Below, in pieces: positions 52,557 through 61,499 of a stretch of DNA of 64,000 nt (positions within the stretch are counted from its first letter, which is position 1; the number at the start of each line of letters is the position of its first letter). The DNA comes from CAWAWP01 sp963841205 (GTDB taxonomy: Bacteria > Chloroflexota > Ktedonobacteria > Ktedonobacterales > JADMIN01): positions 12,052-76,051 of the forward strand of contig CAWJCH010000017.1 of the NCBI GenBank assembly GCA_963841205.1, read 5' to 3'. Made by a program: the position numbers and the translations under genes. The notes below the pieces were generated by a model. That model was not told where the DNA came from and did no database searches. It worked only from the letters and a program-made list of their open reading frames with translations.

Positions 52557-53632
52557 TTGCAGACCTTCGTCCACTCCGGACACGCGAGCGCCCGTGCCCG
52601 CATCCGCGCTCAGGTAGTGCTCAAATTGGGGGAAGGCTGGAGCCTGGCTGAGGTGTGCCGCGCCTTCGACGTCTGCCGCAACACCGTCCTCAACGTCCGC
52701 GCCCGGTTCGCGGACGGCGGGGTGGACGGCGTGCTGCGCCACAAACGGCAAGTCCGTTATCGTCAGGCGCTCAGCGGTTCGCAGCAGGCGCACCTTATCG
52801 CCGTCGCGTGCAGCCCCGTCCCGGAGGGGCACGACCACTGGACGCTGCGCCTATTGGCCGGCAGAGCGGTTGAACTGGGCTTTGTGGAGCGCATCTCACC
52901 CGAAACCATTCGCGCCCTTTTGCAAAGAACCAACTCAAGCCGTGGCAGCACCAGCAATGGTGCATTCCAGAGGTAAGCGCCGAGTTCGTGGCGGCGATGG
53001 AGGACGTGCTCGACTTGTACGAGGAGCCCTACGATCCACGCTACCCGACCGTCTGCTTCGACGAGAAGCCAGTGGTTCTGCATACCGAAACGCGCCCGAC
53101 CCAGCCAGGCGCACCGGGACGCCCCGAGCGGCGGGACTATGAGTATGTGCATGAAGGTACCGCCAACCTCTTCGTCATGGTAGAACCGTTAGCTGGGTGG
53201 CGGCACGTGGCGGCGACAGAGCGACGCACGAAGGTTGACTTCGCCGAGGTGGTGCGCTGGCTGGTGGAAGAGCGCTACCCCGACGTGGACTACGTGCGCA
53301 TCGTTTTAGACAACTTGAACACCCATGGGGCCGCCGCGCTCTACGAGGCTTTCCCTCCGCAGCGCGCCCGCGCGATTGCGTCGCGGGTGGAATTCCATCA
53401 CACGCCCAAGCATGGTAGTTGGCTCAACATGGCCGAGATCGAAATCAGCGTATTCGAGCGCGGCTGCCTCTCGCGTCCCGTCCCTGACGCGGCGACCCTG
53501 GAACGGCGGGTCCGGGCGCTGGAGGCGGAGCGCAACGACGCGCACTGCGCCATTCATTGGCAGTTCGCTTCCCAGGACGCTCGTACCGCCCTCGCTGAGC
53601 TCTATCCCGTCATCCGTACCCAAGTGGGCTGA
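52557..53632 (+). pseudogene. IS630-family transposase, one frameshift
   Basis: N-terminal HTH half in one frame (EGWSLAEVCRAFDVCRNTVL; ISPETIRALLQ) and the DDE half in another (PTVCFDEKPVVLHTETRP; YVRIVLDNLNTHGAAALYEA; KHGSWLNMAEIEISVFERGC). The switch is at TTGCAAAGAACC (52918-52929); one extra A would give LLQKNQLKPWQHQQWCIP and a continuous product of about 358 aa. Catalytic residues are complete. Confidence 0.85.
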
Positions 53633-53743
53633 GTACGAGGAGCCGCGATCTGCGTGACGGAACCGGTGTCACAGCAGCCATTGCGAGTGCGTGTACGATA
53701 AAGGCTGAGATTGGCTTCGGTGTACACCAGAAGGAACGGAAAC

Positions 53744-55048
53744 GTGGAGACCTTTGCACACCTGAAGCGCCAGGTCCGGCGGGTAAGCGTCGCACGCGTC
53801 GAGCGCCGGGTGCGCCAGCGCCTGAGTCTGCGGCGCATCTGCGCGCTTGTCGCGGTCGCCGTCCTGCCAGTCGCGCTCCCGGCGTGCGCGGCTGGCACCA
53901 TGCCGACGTCCAGCGCGGCGCGCTCGACAGGCGCGGCCGCTGCCGTGACCTCCACGCCGACCCCAGCAACCTTGTTGACCTGGCATACGATCTCCGTCCC
54001 ACCGCACTATCAGCCTCCGAATGCGGGCGGCGGAGGCGGACAGCCCATCATGGGGCTGCCAGGGGACGGCACCACCGCATGGGTCTGCACGGTGGCGGAT
54101 CCCGTGCATGGCTCGCCGCCGCTGCCATGGGTCACACACGATGCTGGCGCCTCCTGGCAGCCGCTGTCGGTCCCCACGAGCGTCCAGCCAGCGTATAGTT
54201 GTGGCATCGATGCGGATGGGCTCGATCCGCACATCGCCACGCTCAGCGCCGCCTCGTCGACGTCTGCGCCCTATGCCGATGGCTACTCGCTGCTGACACT
54301 GGACGGCGGACTGACCTGGCGTACGTATGAGACGTGGTCGGCGAATCCATATGCCCTGCCTCCGGCTGAGCTGGAGATGTTGACGCTCAACGGCACAACG
54401 TACGAGGTGCGGCAGGCTCAGGCCGGCCCAGACCTGGCTGCACACCTGGCGATCAGCACCGATCAGCTCGGGACATGGCAGGACATCGACGGCGCTATCA
54501 TCGCTGCTGGCCAGCAGCCGTACCAGTTCTGGATCAATCAATCGACCGGCGCCCTGCTAGTGCTGGCAACGGTCGGCGTCACTGGCGCTACGGTCTTCCA
54601 CTGGTGGACGAGTGCGGATCGCGGGCAGCACTGGTCGAACTTCACGGCGCCCGCGCTCAACCTGTTCGCCGTGCAGACGCCTACTGGCAGCCAGCCGTGG
54701 CACATCTGCATCCTGCCGCCTGGCGCCGCGACTGCCATCACCTGCTCCGTCGATGGAGGGAGCAGCTGGGTGCCCGCACCACCGCTGCCCGCGTCGCTCC
54801 AGGATGTGCGACTCGTGGCGGTCGCCAGCGATGGTGCCGTCGTCGTGCAGGGCAGCATCGCGGTCGGCACGTCGCTGCTGTACCGCCTTCCCAGTGGCGC
54901 GGCGCAGTGGCAACTGCTCGGCGCAGCGCCGCAGTCGTTCGTGGAGTACGACTCGAGCCCAGATGGCGGCGTGCTCTGGGCCACCCCGCTCAACGGCGTG
55001 TCCATCGACGGGCAGGGCAACACGTACACCGCTGCCTATCCTGCCTGA
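53744..55048 (+). CDS. secreted BNR/Asp-box beta-propeller lipoprotein
   Basis: 434 aa from GTG 53744, preceded by AGAAGGAACG. A basic N-terminal region (VARVERRVRQRLSLRR) precedes a signal segment (ICALVAVAVLPVALPAC) with a lipobox-like PAC. Asp-box repeats S/T-x-D-x-G-x-x-W recur through the protein: THDAGASWQPL, TLDGGLTWRTY, SADRGQHWSNF, SVDGGSSWVPA. This is the sialidase/photosystem-stability-factor type of propeller. Catalytic residues of true sialidases are not apparent, so a binding role is likelier. Confidence 0.8.
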   Translation: METFAHLKRQVRRVSVARVERRVRQRLSLRRICALVAVAVLPVALPACAAGTMPTSSAARSTGAAAAVTSTPTPATLLTWHTISVPPHYQPPNAGGGGGQPIMGLPGDGTTAWVCTVADPVHGSPPLPWVTHDAGASWQPLSVPTSVQPAYSCGIDADGLDPHIATLSAASSTSAPYADGYSLLTLDGGLTWRTYETWSANPYALPPAELEMLTLNGTTYEVRQAQAGPDLAAHLAISTDQLGTWQDIDGAIIAAGQQPYQFWINQSTGALLVLATVGVTGATVFHWWTSADRGQHWSNFTAPALNLFAVQTPTGSQPWHICILPPGAATAITCSVDGGSSWVPAPPLPASLQDVRLVAVASDGAVVVQGSIAVGTSLLYRLPSGAAQWQLLGAAPQSFVEYDSSPDGGVLWATPLNGVSIDGQGNTYTAAYPA

Positions 55049-55310
55049 CGGCTGCAACGGCGCCGGAGCATCACCTAGGTGGGTCTTCACCAGCACGCCC
55101 CTCGACTCACGTTGTGATTCCTGTCAACCTGGTCTCGTGTCTCGCATGTTTTTCGTCTTCTCTTGGGCGACAGCATAGACAGCGGGACTGCCTACCTCGG
55201 TGGCGGCATCTTGAGCTGCAACGAGCATCCTCAGGCCACGCACGCATGGGCTGAGGACAGAGACGTGCAACGGGCGGTTGAGCACCTTGCACACGTCCTG
55301 GTTGTCAAAT

Positions 55311-55325
55311 CCCAAGTGGACTGAG
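55311..55325 (+). mobile_element. solo IS630-type terminal repeat
   Basis: CCCAAGTGGACTGAG matches the right end of IS630 copy 3 (CCCAAGTGGGCTGAG, 53619-53633) at 14 of 15 positions. No transposase or partner end is seen next to it; a remnant. Confidence 0.6.
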
Positions 55326-55358
55326 CACTAGAGGCCGTCGCTAATTTTGAATCAACAC

Positions 55359-55796
55359 TCAGCGGTCAGGTTCCGGCGTACTGCTTTTCAATTCAATGAC
55401 TTGCATTTGCAGCACAATATTCGCTGCGATCGAGGCAACCATCCAACAGCCCGAAATTGCTGCTGACCAAAATAGAACAGAAAGCCATCCATCGAGCCCA
55501 AGTCTAATACCAACGATATGCTCCACCCCGAGAATGCAGAAGACGACTAACCAAAGCACAACGATTCTTCCGACATCCGCGCCCAACTCTTTGAGGTTGC
55601 GAGATCTCTGCCCGTCCGCCGAACATAGCCCAGTTCCGGGCGTAACCGCGAGGGACGTAGTTCGCAGAACTCGAGTACTTCGGAAACGCCCGGCATAGAG
55701 CAGTTCGTACGTCGCGTTTTCAATTGTCTCGTGCAACTTAGTCCGCAATGTGTGATTTGCCGGAGCTCGACGTCTCCGTGAGATTACCAATGCCAT
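55359..55796 (-). CDS. membrane protein, 145 aa, second gene of a low-GC pair
   Basis: Not recognised. ATG 55796 overlaps the end of the upstream gene by 13 bases; the frame is open further upstream but that part is antisense-like. N-terminal half basic and soluble (LRTKLHETIENATYELLYAG), C-terminal half with two membrane helices (IVVLWLVVFCILGVEHIVGI; LSVLFWSAAISGCWMVASIA). The GC content here (about 48%) is far below the rest of the window, a sign of transfer. No ribosome binding site, consistent with coupling. Confidence 0.55.
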   Translation of the reverse strand: MALVISRRRRAPANHTLRTKLHETIENATYELLYAGRFRSTRVLRTTSLAVTPGTGLCSADGQRSRNLKELGADVGRIVVLWLVVFCILGVEHIVGIRLGLDGWLSVLFWSAAISGCWMVASIAANIVLQMQVIELKSSTPEPDR

Positions 55797-55999
55797 AGCA
55801 GGGTTACGGGAATAAGGGTCCCAGCTATCCCTACCAGAAACGAAGCGGCAGTCCACGGGTGAGCAACAACCGGACTGAAGGGTATTCTTTCCAAGAGCAA
55901 AGATATGACTGCGGTACTCGAGAAAGTGACGAATGAAAGCAGCAAGGTGATCAGCAGAGACGTTTCTAGCAAGGGCGTTGGTTTCGGACGACTGACCAT
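55784..55999 (-). CDS. small two-helix membrane protein, 71 aa
   Basis: Not recognised. ATG 55999 with AAAGGAAG upstream. Two membrane helices (LLITLLLSFVTFSSTAVISL and AASFLVGIAGTLIPVTLLWH) with a short basic N-terminus (VSRPKPTP). First gene of a two-gene overlapping unit in the low-GC block 55340-56280. Size and arrangement are like small toxin-type or effector membrane proteins, but nothing proves it. Confidence 0.55.
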   Translation of the reverse strand: MVSRPKPTPLLETSLLITLLLSFVTFSSTAVISLLLERIPFSPVVAHPWTAASFLVGIAGTLIPVTLLWHW

Positions 56000-56282
56000 G
56001 CTGCGGCTTCCTTTCTGTGAGGCAGGCACAGGGATCTGAGTTGCTACGTACAATTGCCAGCCTCATATCTTTGCGTTGAGCACATCGTCGTCTCAAGCCA
56101 CTTCCAAACGCTCATAGGGTCACAGCAAGGTGGCGTGCTCTCCGCGATACTTTTGAGGAGAGTATGCCAGAGAAATCTCCACCATGCGCGCTCATCCCCG
56201 CCCTTTGGACTGCAAATTGCACCCCTCGAATCGTTACCAAAAGGTCAAGAGATGTAGGTAGCCACTCTGACCTTAGTTATTA

Positions 56283-57357
56283 CTGATCTCTGCATAGAGT
56301 ACTAAAGTTGGTAACCGCACTCGGCGATACAGCCGCGAAGGACGTGGTGCTTGTGGCGCAGACGCTCCTTGGCGCGCCGTAGCGCGGTATCGAGCTCGGC
56401 GAAATCTGTGCAGCAGACGTTGCCCAACTCGCGACATTTCAGATAGTGCCAGATGCCTTCCACCGGGTTCAGGTCCGGGGCATAGCCCGGCAGTCGCTCC
56501 AGATGGATTCGCTTGGCCGCCCCGCGGGCCAACAACTCCTTGATCGGCTGGCCGCGATGGATCGGGGCGCCATCCCAGATCAGGAGGAGCTTGCCCGCCA
56601 CCTTGCGCAGCAGCAGGCGGAGAAACCGGACGACATCGATACTGTGGTAGGCCTCGGTTTGCGTTTGCATGAGCAGCCGCTGGTCGGCCGTGAGGGCGGC
56701 GATCGCGGAGCGGTGATCGCGGGTCAACGGCACGCGCAAGATGGGGGTCTTGCCGTGGGGCGCCCAGGTCCGGATGTGGTGCGGCAGCAGATAAAACCCG
56801 GACTGGTCCACCCACACGATCACGCGCCCCTCGTCGGCTGCTTTTTTTTGAGATCCGGCCAGCGCTGTTCCCACCACAGGCGCACTGCCTCCTCATTGCG
56901 CTGGGTGGCACGCTCGATCGGTCGCTGCACGCTGTAGCCCAGCCGATGCAGGAGACGACTGATATGGGAGGGATCATAGGTGACCCCAAAAGTGCGTCGG
57001 ATCACCTCGCCGACCCGCTTGCACGTCCAGGCCTGTCCCCGAAATCCGTACGCCTCGGCCCCACGATCGAGCAGCGCTGGCAGCTGAGCGAGCTGCTCTG
57101 TGCTGAGCTTGGGGGCAGGACCAGGGGCTGGATGGCGCCGCAACCCTTCCTCCACCCCTCGCGCACGCGCTCGGGACAGCCACTGGCTCACGGCTCCCTC
57201 GGTCACTCCCAGCGCGGCGGCGATGTCTCGTTGTTTCCAGCCCGCTTCTTTGAGCTCCCAGGCGCGTCGCCGCCGTCCTTCGCGCCAGTCCAGCCGGGCT
57301 TGCTCAGTCTTCATGGCGGCAGTCTACCACCCCTTTATCAATCTGCACATGGATCAG
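56283..57357 (-). mobile_element. IS630-family element, copy 4 (apparently intact)
   Basis: 1,075 bases. Ends CTGATC...GATCAG flanked by TA at 56281-56282 and 57358-57359. Carries a two-frame transposase joined by an A8 slippery run, the classic IS630 arrangement, so this copy may be active. Confidence 0.85.
56302..57314 (-). CDS. IS630-family transposase expressed by -1 frameshifting
   Basis: Frame 1 (57314-56820) has two HTH segments (GWKQRDIAAALGVTEGAVSQ; TFGVTYDPSHISRLLHRLGY) and ends at LKKKQPTRGA. At the T8 run (56842-56849; A8 on the coding strand) a -1 slip continues as LKKKAADEGRVIVWVDQSGF in frame 2 (to 56302), with the DDE residues WVDQSGF, LLLIWDGAPIHRG and PDLNPVEGIWHYLK. Programmed -1 frameshifting at A-runs is well known in this family; the full product would be about 337 aa. 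Confidence 0.88.
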
Positions 57358-57435
57358 TAAGATAGCGCGGGGGCCGTGGGGCGACGATCGAGCCGCACCC
57401 GGTCGGGGGTCGGATCGTGGGCGATGGAGGTCGGC

Positions 57436-58030
57436 ATGCAAGGCTGCTCAGGAGTCTGGGGGCGCGTGATATCGCTTCGGAGCTACCGGAGCATCCCCCT
57501 GCTCTGCGCGCTCTTGGCCTGCCTCGGCTGTGCGCAGCCACCGGCCAGCACCGCCACGAGCCCCGGCGTCGACGGGCACCTCGCCGTACTCGGGGGCAGC
57601 CCGGCAGCGTTCACCGCCACCTACGGCGCCCCGGTCGGCCTCGGCCAGGCCTATGAATACACGACGGCGATCGGCACGGGCGTCTTCCTCTGGCTCAACC
57701 TGACCCTCGTCCCCGCCGGCGAGCGCGTCGCGCAACTCTTCCTCCAGCCGACGGACCGCCAGCCGTGGGACGCGTCGACGGAGGAAGCGCTGTATACAGT
57801 GTTCTTCCCCCCCCGACGCCGTCCACGTCCGGGACGTCGTCGACGCCTCGGGGACGCATCACCTGTACAAGAGCGCCGCGCTGGCGGCGACCCTTTCCCC
57901 GCTATCCTTCCGCGACGCCCACGGCAATGCGCTCGACCCCGGCACCTTCGACGCGATCTGCACCGACGGACCGTTGGCCGGATCGAGCGGGTCGATCTGC
58001 GTCGTCACGCCGGGCATGATAGCGGTGTAG
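57436..58030 (+). pseudogene. putative lipoprotein broken at a C8 run
   Basis: ATG 57436 with GGAGG five bases upstream. Lipoprotein signal (SIPLLCALLACLGC), then AVLGGSPAAFTATYGAPVGL and LWLNLTLVPAGERVAQLFLQ to TVFFP. At eight Cs (57807-57814) the frame shifts; with seven Cs it would continue PPDAVHVRDVVDASGTHHLY to ICVVTPGMIAV and a stop at 58030. Either a homopolymer error, a null allele or a phase-variable tract. Family not recognised. Confidence 0.6.
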
Positions 58031-58135
58031 GGCGGCCGCTGTCGGGGCACGATCGGTCGGCTCTATCCTCGCGCAGCACACGTCACGCCCACCTATCCCT
58101 TGCCCGCAGCTGCCTGCGTGCAGTCCGCCCCACTT

Positions 58136-58152
58136 TTATGAGATGGCTTGTA
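58136..58152. mobile_element. solo IS5-type terminal sequence
   Basis: TTATGAGATGGCTTGTA matches 47091-47107 at 16 of 17 positions. No transposase adjoins; a remnant end. Confidence 0.45.
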
Positions 58153-58290
58153 GTTAGTGGTGCCTGACACCAGTTTTGACATCATCGGGCGCGAACGGAG
58201 AGGGACTGAGACGAATGAACGAGGGCAAATTGTCACGAAATATTGGACGCTGACGAACGTCAGTGGACACAGACGAACAGGAAGCAACGA

Positions 58291-58335
58291 GTTCCTAAAC
58301 CGCGTGTCGGAGGTTCGAATCCTCTCGGTCCCACC
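58291..58335 (+). other. 3' half of a tRNA-Arg(CCT) gene: integration-site remnant
   Basis: The anticodon loop with CCT (58294-58296), then the variable region, T-arm GGAGGTTCGAATCCTC and the 3' acceptor strand ending CGGTCCCACC. The matching 5' half (acceptor GGGACC, D-arm, anticodon stem) is not upstream, so this cannot be a working tRNA. Integrases of the tyrosine family typically use exactly this segment, from the anticodon loop to the 3' end, as attachment core. A terminator-like hairpin follows at 58353-58388, as after a real tRNA gene. Confidence 0.7.
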
Positions 58336-58352
58336 TTCACAAACCCCCAAAC

Positions 58353-58388
58353 GAAGCGGCCTTGAGCCTCATCGCTCAGAGCCGCTTC
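58353..58388 (+). terminator. terminator-like hairpin after the tRNA fragment
   Basis: GAAGCGGC (58353-58360) pairs with GCCGCTTC (58381-58388), with an inner GAGC/GCTC pair, followed by CTCGTATTT. A weak T tract but good stem. Confidence 0.6.
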
Positions 58389-58721
58389 CTCGTATTTCCC
58401 CCTTCCGGCAGCAAAAACGGCAGCAGTACGAGCGGCCCTGCCTCTCAACGTGTTGTCATACGGCGTAGCAGCATACGGTTGCAGACTGGTCCCCTCGGCG
58501 GCGCGTCGGCCACATGGTCGATCCGGAGCATCGGGCACGCTGCAGTGTAGATGGTTGTGGGTCACGGCGTACTCATCCAGTGTGTCTTCGAGCAACTATG
58601 CGTTACTGATGCGTTACCGATTGGTTGTGATAAACAAGCAACGCACGCGTTTATCCTCGTTGCTGGTCGCTTCACGCGCCAGTTTGCGCTCTGTCTACGC
58701 AATCGGTTATCTGGGGGTCTC

Positions 58722-59942
58722 ATGCGTCCGCATATCTCGCTCCACATGCCGCGCCGCTTCGTGTTGGCTGCGCCACTTCTCCTCGTTGTGCTGCTGGTGT
58801 CTGCCTGCGCGAGCACTGCTACCGTAACCGTTGGTAGCGGCACGCCAGGTAGCGGCACTGCCACCGCCACGCACGCCGGCGTGACCGCCACGCCGGCTCC
58901 CGCACCTCCGCACGCGCTGGCCTGGATTCAGCACGATAGCGTGCACATGCCGCAGATATGGGCGAGCGTCAACGGTGGGAGTGCGCACCAGATCACCCAC
59001 TTCCCCCCGCCCGCCGACGGGTGCGATCCGTCGACCTGGGGCCTCCCCGTCTTCTCGCCGGACCTGATGCACATCGCTTCGGTGCTCGGCTACATCTGCG
59101 GCGACGGCCCCTCCAGGGGAACGGTGGAGATCATCGACGCCTCGACCGGGATGTACACCGACGTGCCCGGTGGAGGCACCACGAGTACGAACGCCAACGA
59201 TCGCACCTATGGGTGGCTGAACAACTCCACCCTCTGGATCGTCAACGCGGGCGGCCTCTTCGAGTACACCCTCGGCGCGGGCAGCGCGACGGCGCTGTCG
59301 GGCTTCCCGGGCGCCCTCGAGGGCGAGATGCGGGGCTCGACCTTCTTCTACGACACGGTCTCCTACAACTCGGGGACGCTGACCTTCTCGACCGTCCTGC
59401 GTCGCTACGACACAGGCAGCCACACCGTCCTCGCGGGATCGATCAATCTCGGCAGCGTGAAGAATTGCGAGTGCTCCTCGGGGGACTCGCCGTTCCAAGG
59501 GTGGGACGCCTCCCCCGACGGCGCACACGTCGCCTATCAGGTGACCACCGCCGGCCCCGGGCCTGATTTCGGCATCGCGCACTCCACGATCTACTACGCC
59601 AACGCCGATGGCAGCGGCGCCAGCCAGATCGCGTCGTACATGTTCACCACCGGATTGGTGCAGATGGCGATCTCGCCGAACGGGCACCTCGTGGCCTTCA
59701 CCAACGCGACGCCCTCGCCGACCGTCATCACGGCGAGCGTGACGTCCCCCGGCCACGCCGGCGACCCCGATTTCCACACCTACACCCCGGACGCGGGCGG
59801 CTACCCCGCCTGGAAGTGGGACAGCTCGCAGTTCTGGGCAACCTCGGCATCCAATGATCTCCGCAACTACGTCGTCGGCACCGCCGCAGGTGTGGCTGGC
59901 GCCCCCGAAGGTGGCAATCCCTGGTATACCATCGGCAGCTAG
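58722..59942 (+). CDS. TolB/WD40-like beta-propeller lipoprotein
   Basis: 406 aa from ATG 58722. Signal and lipobox VLLVSAC, a Thr/Gly/Pro linker, then propeller blades in the TolB/PD40 style: LAWIQHDSVHMPQIWASVNG, PVFSPDLMHIASVLGY, GWDASPDGAHVAYQVT, MAISPNGHLVAFTNATPSPT, PAWKWDSSQFWATS. The longer frame upstream of 58722 lacks homology. Probably an extracellular binding protein; lies beside the IS66 remnant. Confidence 0.8.
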   Translation: MRPHISLHMPRRFVLAAPLLLVVLLVSACASTATVTVGSGTPGSGTATATHAGVTATPAPAPPHALAWIQHDSVHMPQIWASVNGGSAHQITHFPPPADGCDPSTWGLPVFSPDLMHIASVLGYICGDGPSRGTVEIIDASTGMYTDVPGGGTTSTNANDRTYGWLNNSTLWIVNAGGLFEYTLGAGSATALSGFPGALEGEMRGSTFFYDTVSYNSGTLTFSTVLRRYDTGSHTVLAGSINLGSVKNCECSSGDSPFQGWDASPDGAHVAYQVTTAGPGPDFGIAHSTIYYANADGSGASQIASYMFTTGLVQMAISPNGHLVAFTNATPSPTVITASVTSPGHAGDPDFHTYTPDAGGYPAWKWDSSQFWATSASNDLRNYVVGTAAGVAGAPEGGNPWYTIGS

Positions 59943-60014
59943 CCGCGACCGCCTCTGAGCAAGCGCCACGGCAGGAGGTTCGGTTTTCCTTTTGTCCGTG
60001 GCCGTCGTAGCAGG

Positions 60015-61489
60015 TCAGCCCAAGGCAGGATAGAGGGGGCGGCCGACGAAGACGGCCTGCAAGGCGGCGAGGAGCGGCTGGCCCTGCTTGCGCAGGGTTG
60101 ACAGATAGCCACAGAGCCGCGCGAAAGCGTCTGCGCCGGGATCGCTGCGGAAGCAGCCGGAGACTTTCTGCTGCATCTTGCAGGTCCGCAGGTCGCGTTC
60201 GGCTTGGTTGTTGTCGAACGGGATCGTCAGGTCGTCGAGGAAGGCCAGCACCTGCTCCTGGCCCACCCAGAGGCGTTCGAGCAGGTTGCGCGCCGGCGTC
60301 TGCTTGACCCGTCCGCGCTGCCTCGGGCGGCGCTCAGGCGGCGGATTGGCGGCGTGCCCCGCGGCGAGGATCGCTTGGTAGCGCAGGACGAAGGCCTGGC
60401 GAAGGACGGCTGGGAGGGAGCGGAGCCCCTCCGCCCGCGCCTGCTCGACGGCGGCCTTCCTCTCGAGGAGCAGCGCCTTGAGCTCCGTGGCCCACGACTG
60501 CTGGTACTGCTCCTCGAGAGGAAGGTCAAGTCGCGCAGGTGGTGGATATTGCAGAGCGCGTGGCGGCAGCGCGCGTACCGCTGATACGTCGTGAAGCCGT
60601 CGTGGACACTCACCCCCGGTGTAGTCGGGCAGGATGCCCATCGCGTCGGTCGCCGCGCTGCCGCGCGTGGCATGCACGGCGTAGCGCGTCAAGGTCGGCG
60701 TGCTGGCCACGTGCACCCAGGCCAGCTTCCCATCCCGCCGCACGCCGGTCTCGTCACTGTGCAGCACGGGCGCCTGGCGCAGCGCCGCCGTCAGCTGCGC
60801 CTCGACCGGCGCCAGCGTCGCTGACGCCTGCTGGATCCAGCGCACCAGCGTGCCGCGGCCCAGTCGCGCGCCGACCAAGTCGCGCGCCGACCCAGTCGCG
60901 CGCCGACCCAGTCGCGCAGCAGCTGCGGCACGCGGCCCAACGGCACCAACTGCTCCTCCACCAGGTAGACCGCCAATGCCCGCAGCTGCGGCCCATACTG
61001 CGCCCGGCTCGGTGCCTCCGCCGGGAAGGTCCCCACGCTCACCGCCTGGCAGTGCGCACAGCGCACGTGGAGCGCCTGGTGCTCCGTCACGAGCAGGCGC
61101 ACCGGTGGCACTTCCCACACCTGCCGCCGCTCGCGGCCCACCACCGCCGCCGCGTCGAGGTCGGCCGGGCAGGCCGGGCAGACGCTCGGCCGATGCTCGA
61201 CCACCGCGTCAGGGGTCGCCACCAGGTGCAGCGTCTCGCCGCGGTGGCCCAGTTGTCCGCCCGCCTTCTTGCCGCTCGGCTTGCGCAGGCTCTTCGTCTT
61301 GCGCTTCAGCCCATCCGTGGAGGGCGGTTTGCCGCTGTTGTGGCTGTCCTTCGCCGCGCGTGCCTCCAGCTCCTGCACCCGCGCGAGCAAGGCCGACACC
61401 TGTTCCCGCAGACCCGACAGCTCTCCCACCTGCGCTCGCAACGCGGTGTTCTCAGCTTCCAGTTCGGCGATTCGGGCTTCTGATGTCAT
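60015..61489 (-). pseudogene. IS66-family TnpC transposase, three frameshifts
   Basis: Starts at 61489 with the IS66 leucine-zipper-like region (RIAELEAENTALRAQVGELS) and SGKPPSTDGLKRKTKSLRKP, zinc finger CPACPADL...CAHC, then QLLRDWVGARLG. Breaks: a 16-base unit in three copies (60862-60909), an extra G near 60612 (DYTGG instead of DYTGVSVHDGF) and one near 60515 (LTFLS instead of LTFLEEQ). Catalytic Asp in HSDETGVR and the C-terminus NNQAERDLRTCKMQQKVSGC are present. No TnpA/TnpB accessory genes adjoin. Confidence 0.85.
60862..60909. repeat. 16-base unit repeated three times in tnpC
   Basis: AGTCGCGCGCCGACC(A/C) at 60862-60877, 60878-60893 and 60894-60909, with a further 8 bases matching after. 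Removing two units (32 bases) restores LRDLVGARLGRGTLVRWIQQ, so the expansion caused the frameshift. Confidence 0.85.
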
Positions 61490-61499
61490 GCCTCAATGC

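Larger units (their letters stand above)
50823..53633 (+). mobile_element. IS630-family element, copy 3, with an IS1634-like element nested in it
   Basis: Bounded by TA at 50821-50822 and 53634-53635; ends CTCAGTCCAG on the left and AAGTGGGCTGAG on the right are imperfect inverted repeats. Its transposase gene is at 52557-53632. The left terminal region is interrupted shortly after the end by a second element (about 50829-52516). A solo copy of the same type of end lies at 55311-55325. Confidence 0.65.
49735..53681 (-). pseudogene. TM0106-type RecB-like nuclease, split by IS630, frameshifted and 3'-truncated
   Basis: Three blocks. (a) 53636-53681: ATG AAVTPVPSRRSRLLV-type start. (b) 50820-~50115: EGFLHCSYKAYLKLAREQGR, RecB-like core GDFHYIPVVFHEAERPRRQQ and the Cas4-like cysteine cluster CQICEFRQGC, then KHNRKGIFTVTQLS. 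(c) ~50115-49735: QALAIREKTIYIYSTPALPD and the RNase H/DEDD-like RVYLDIEGDPDRQFVYLLGM. Removing IS630 (50823-53633, with one TA) joins (a) to (b) in frame as SRLLVLEGFLH. A missing base near 50115 separates (b) and (c), where a TFRPRKRRKR-like join is expected. The 3' end is lost to an IS481 remnant. Confidence 0.8.

Noticed and set aside
55124..55315. 63-aa minus-strand frame beside the solo IS630 end.
   Set aside because: No ribosome binding site or recognisable family; probably IS or junk remnant.
58290..58335. Functional tRNA-Arg gene.
   Set aside because: Only the anticodon-to-3' half is present; the upstream bases cannot form the acceptor, D or anticodon stems.
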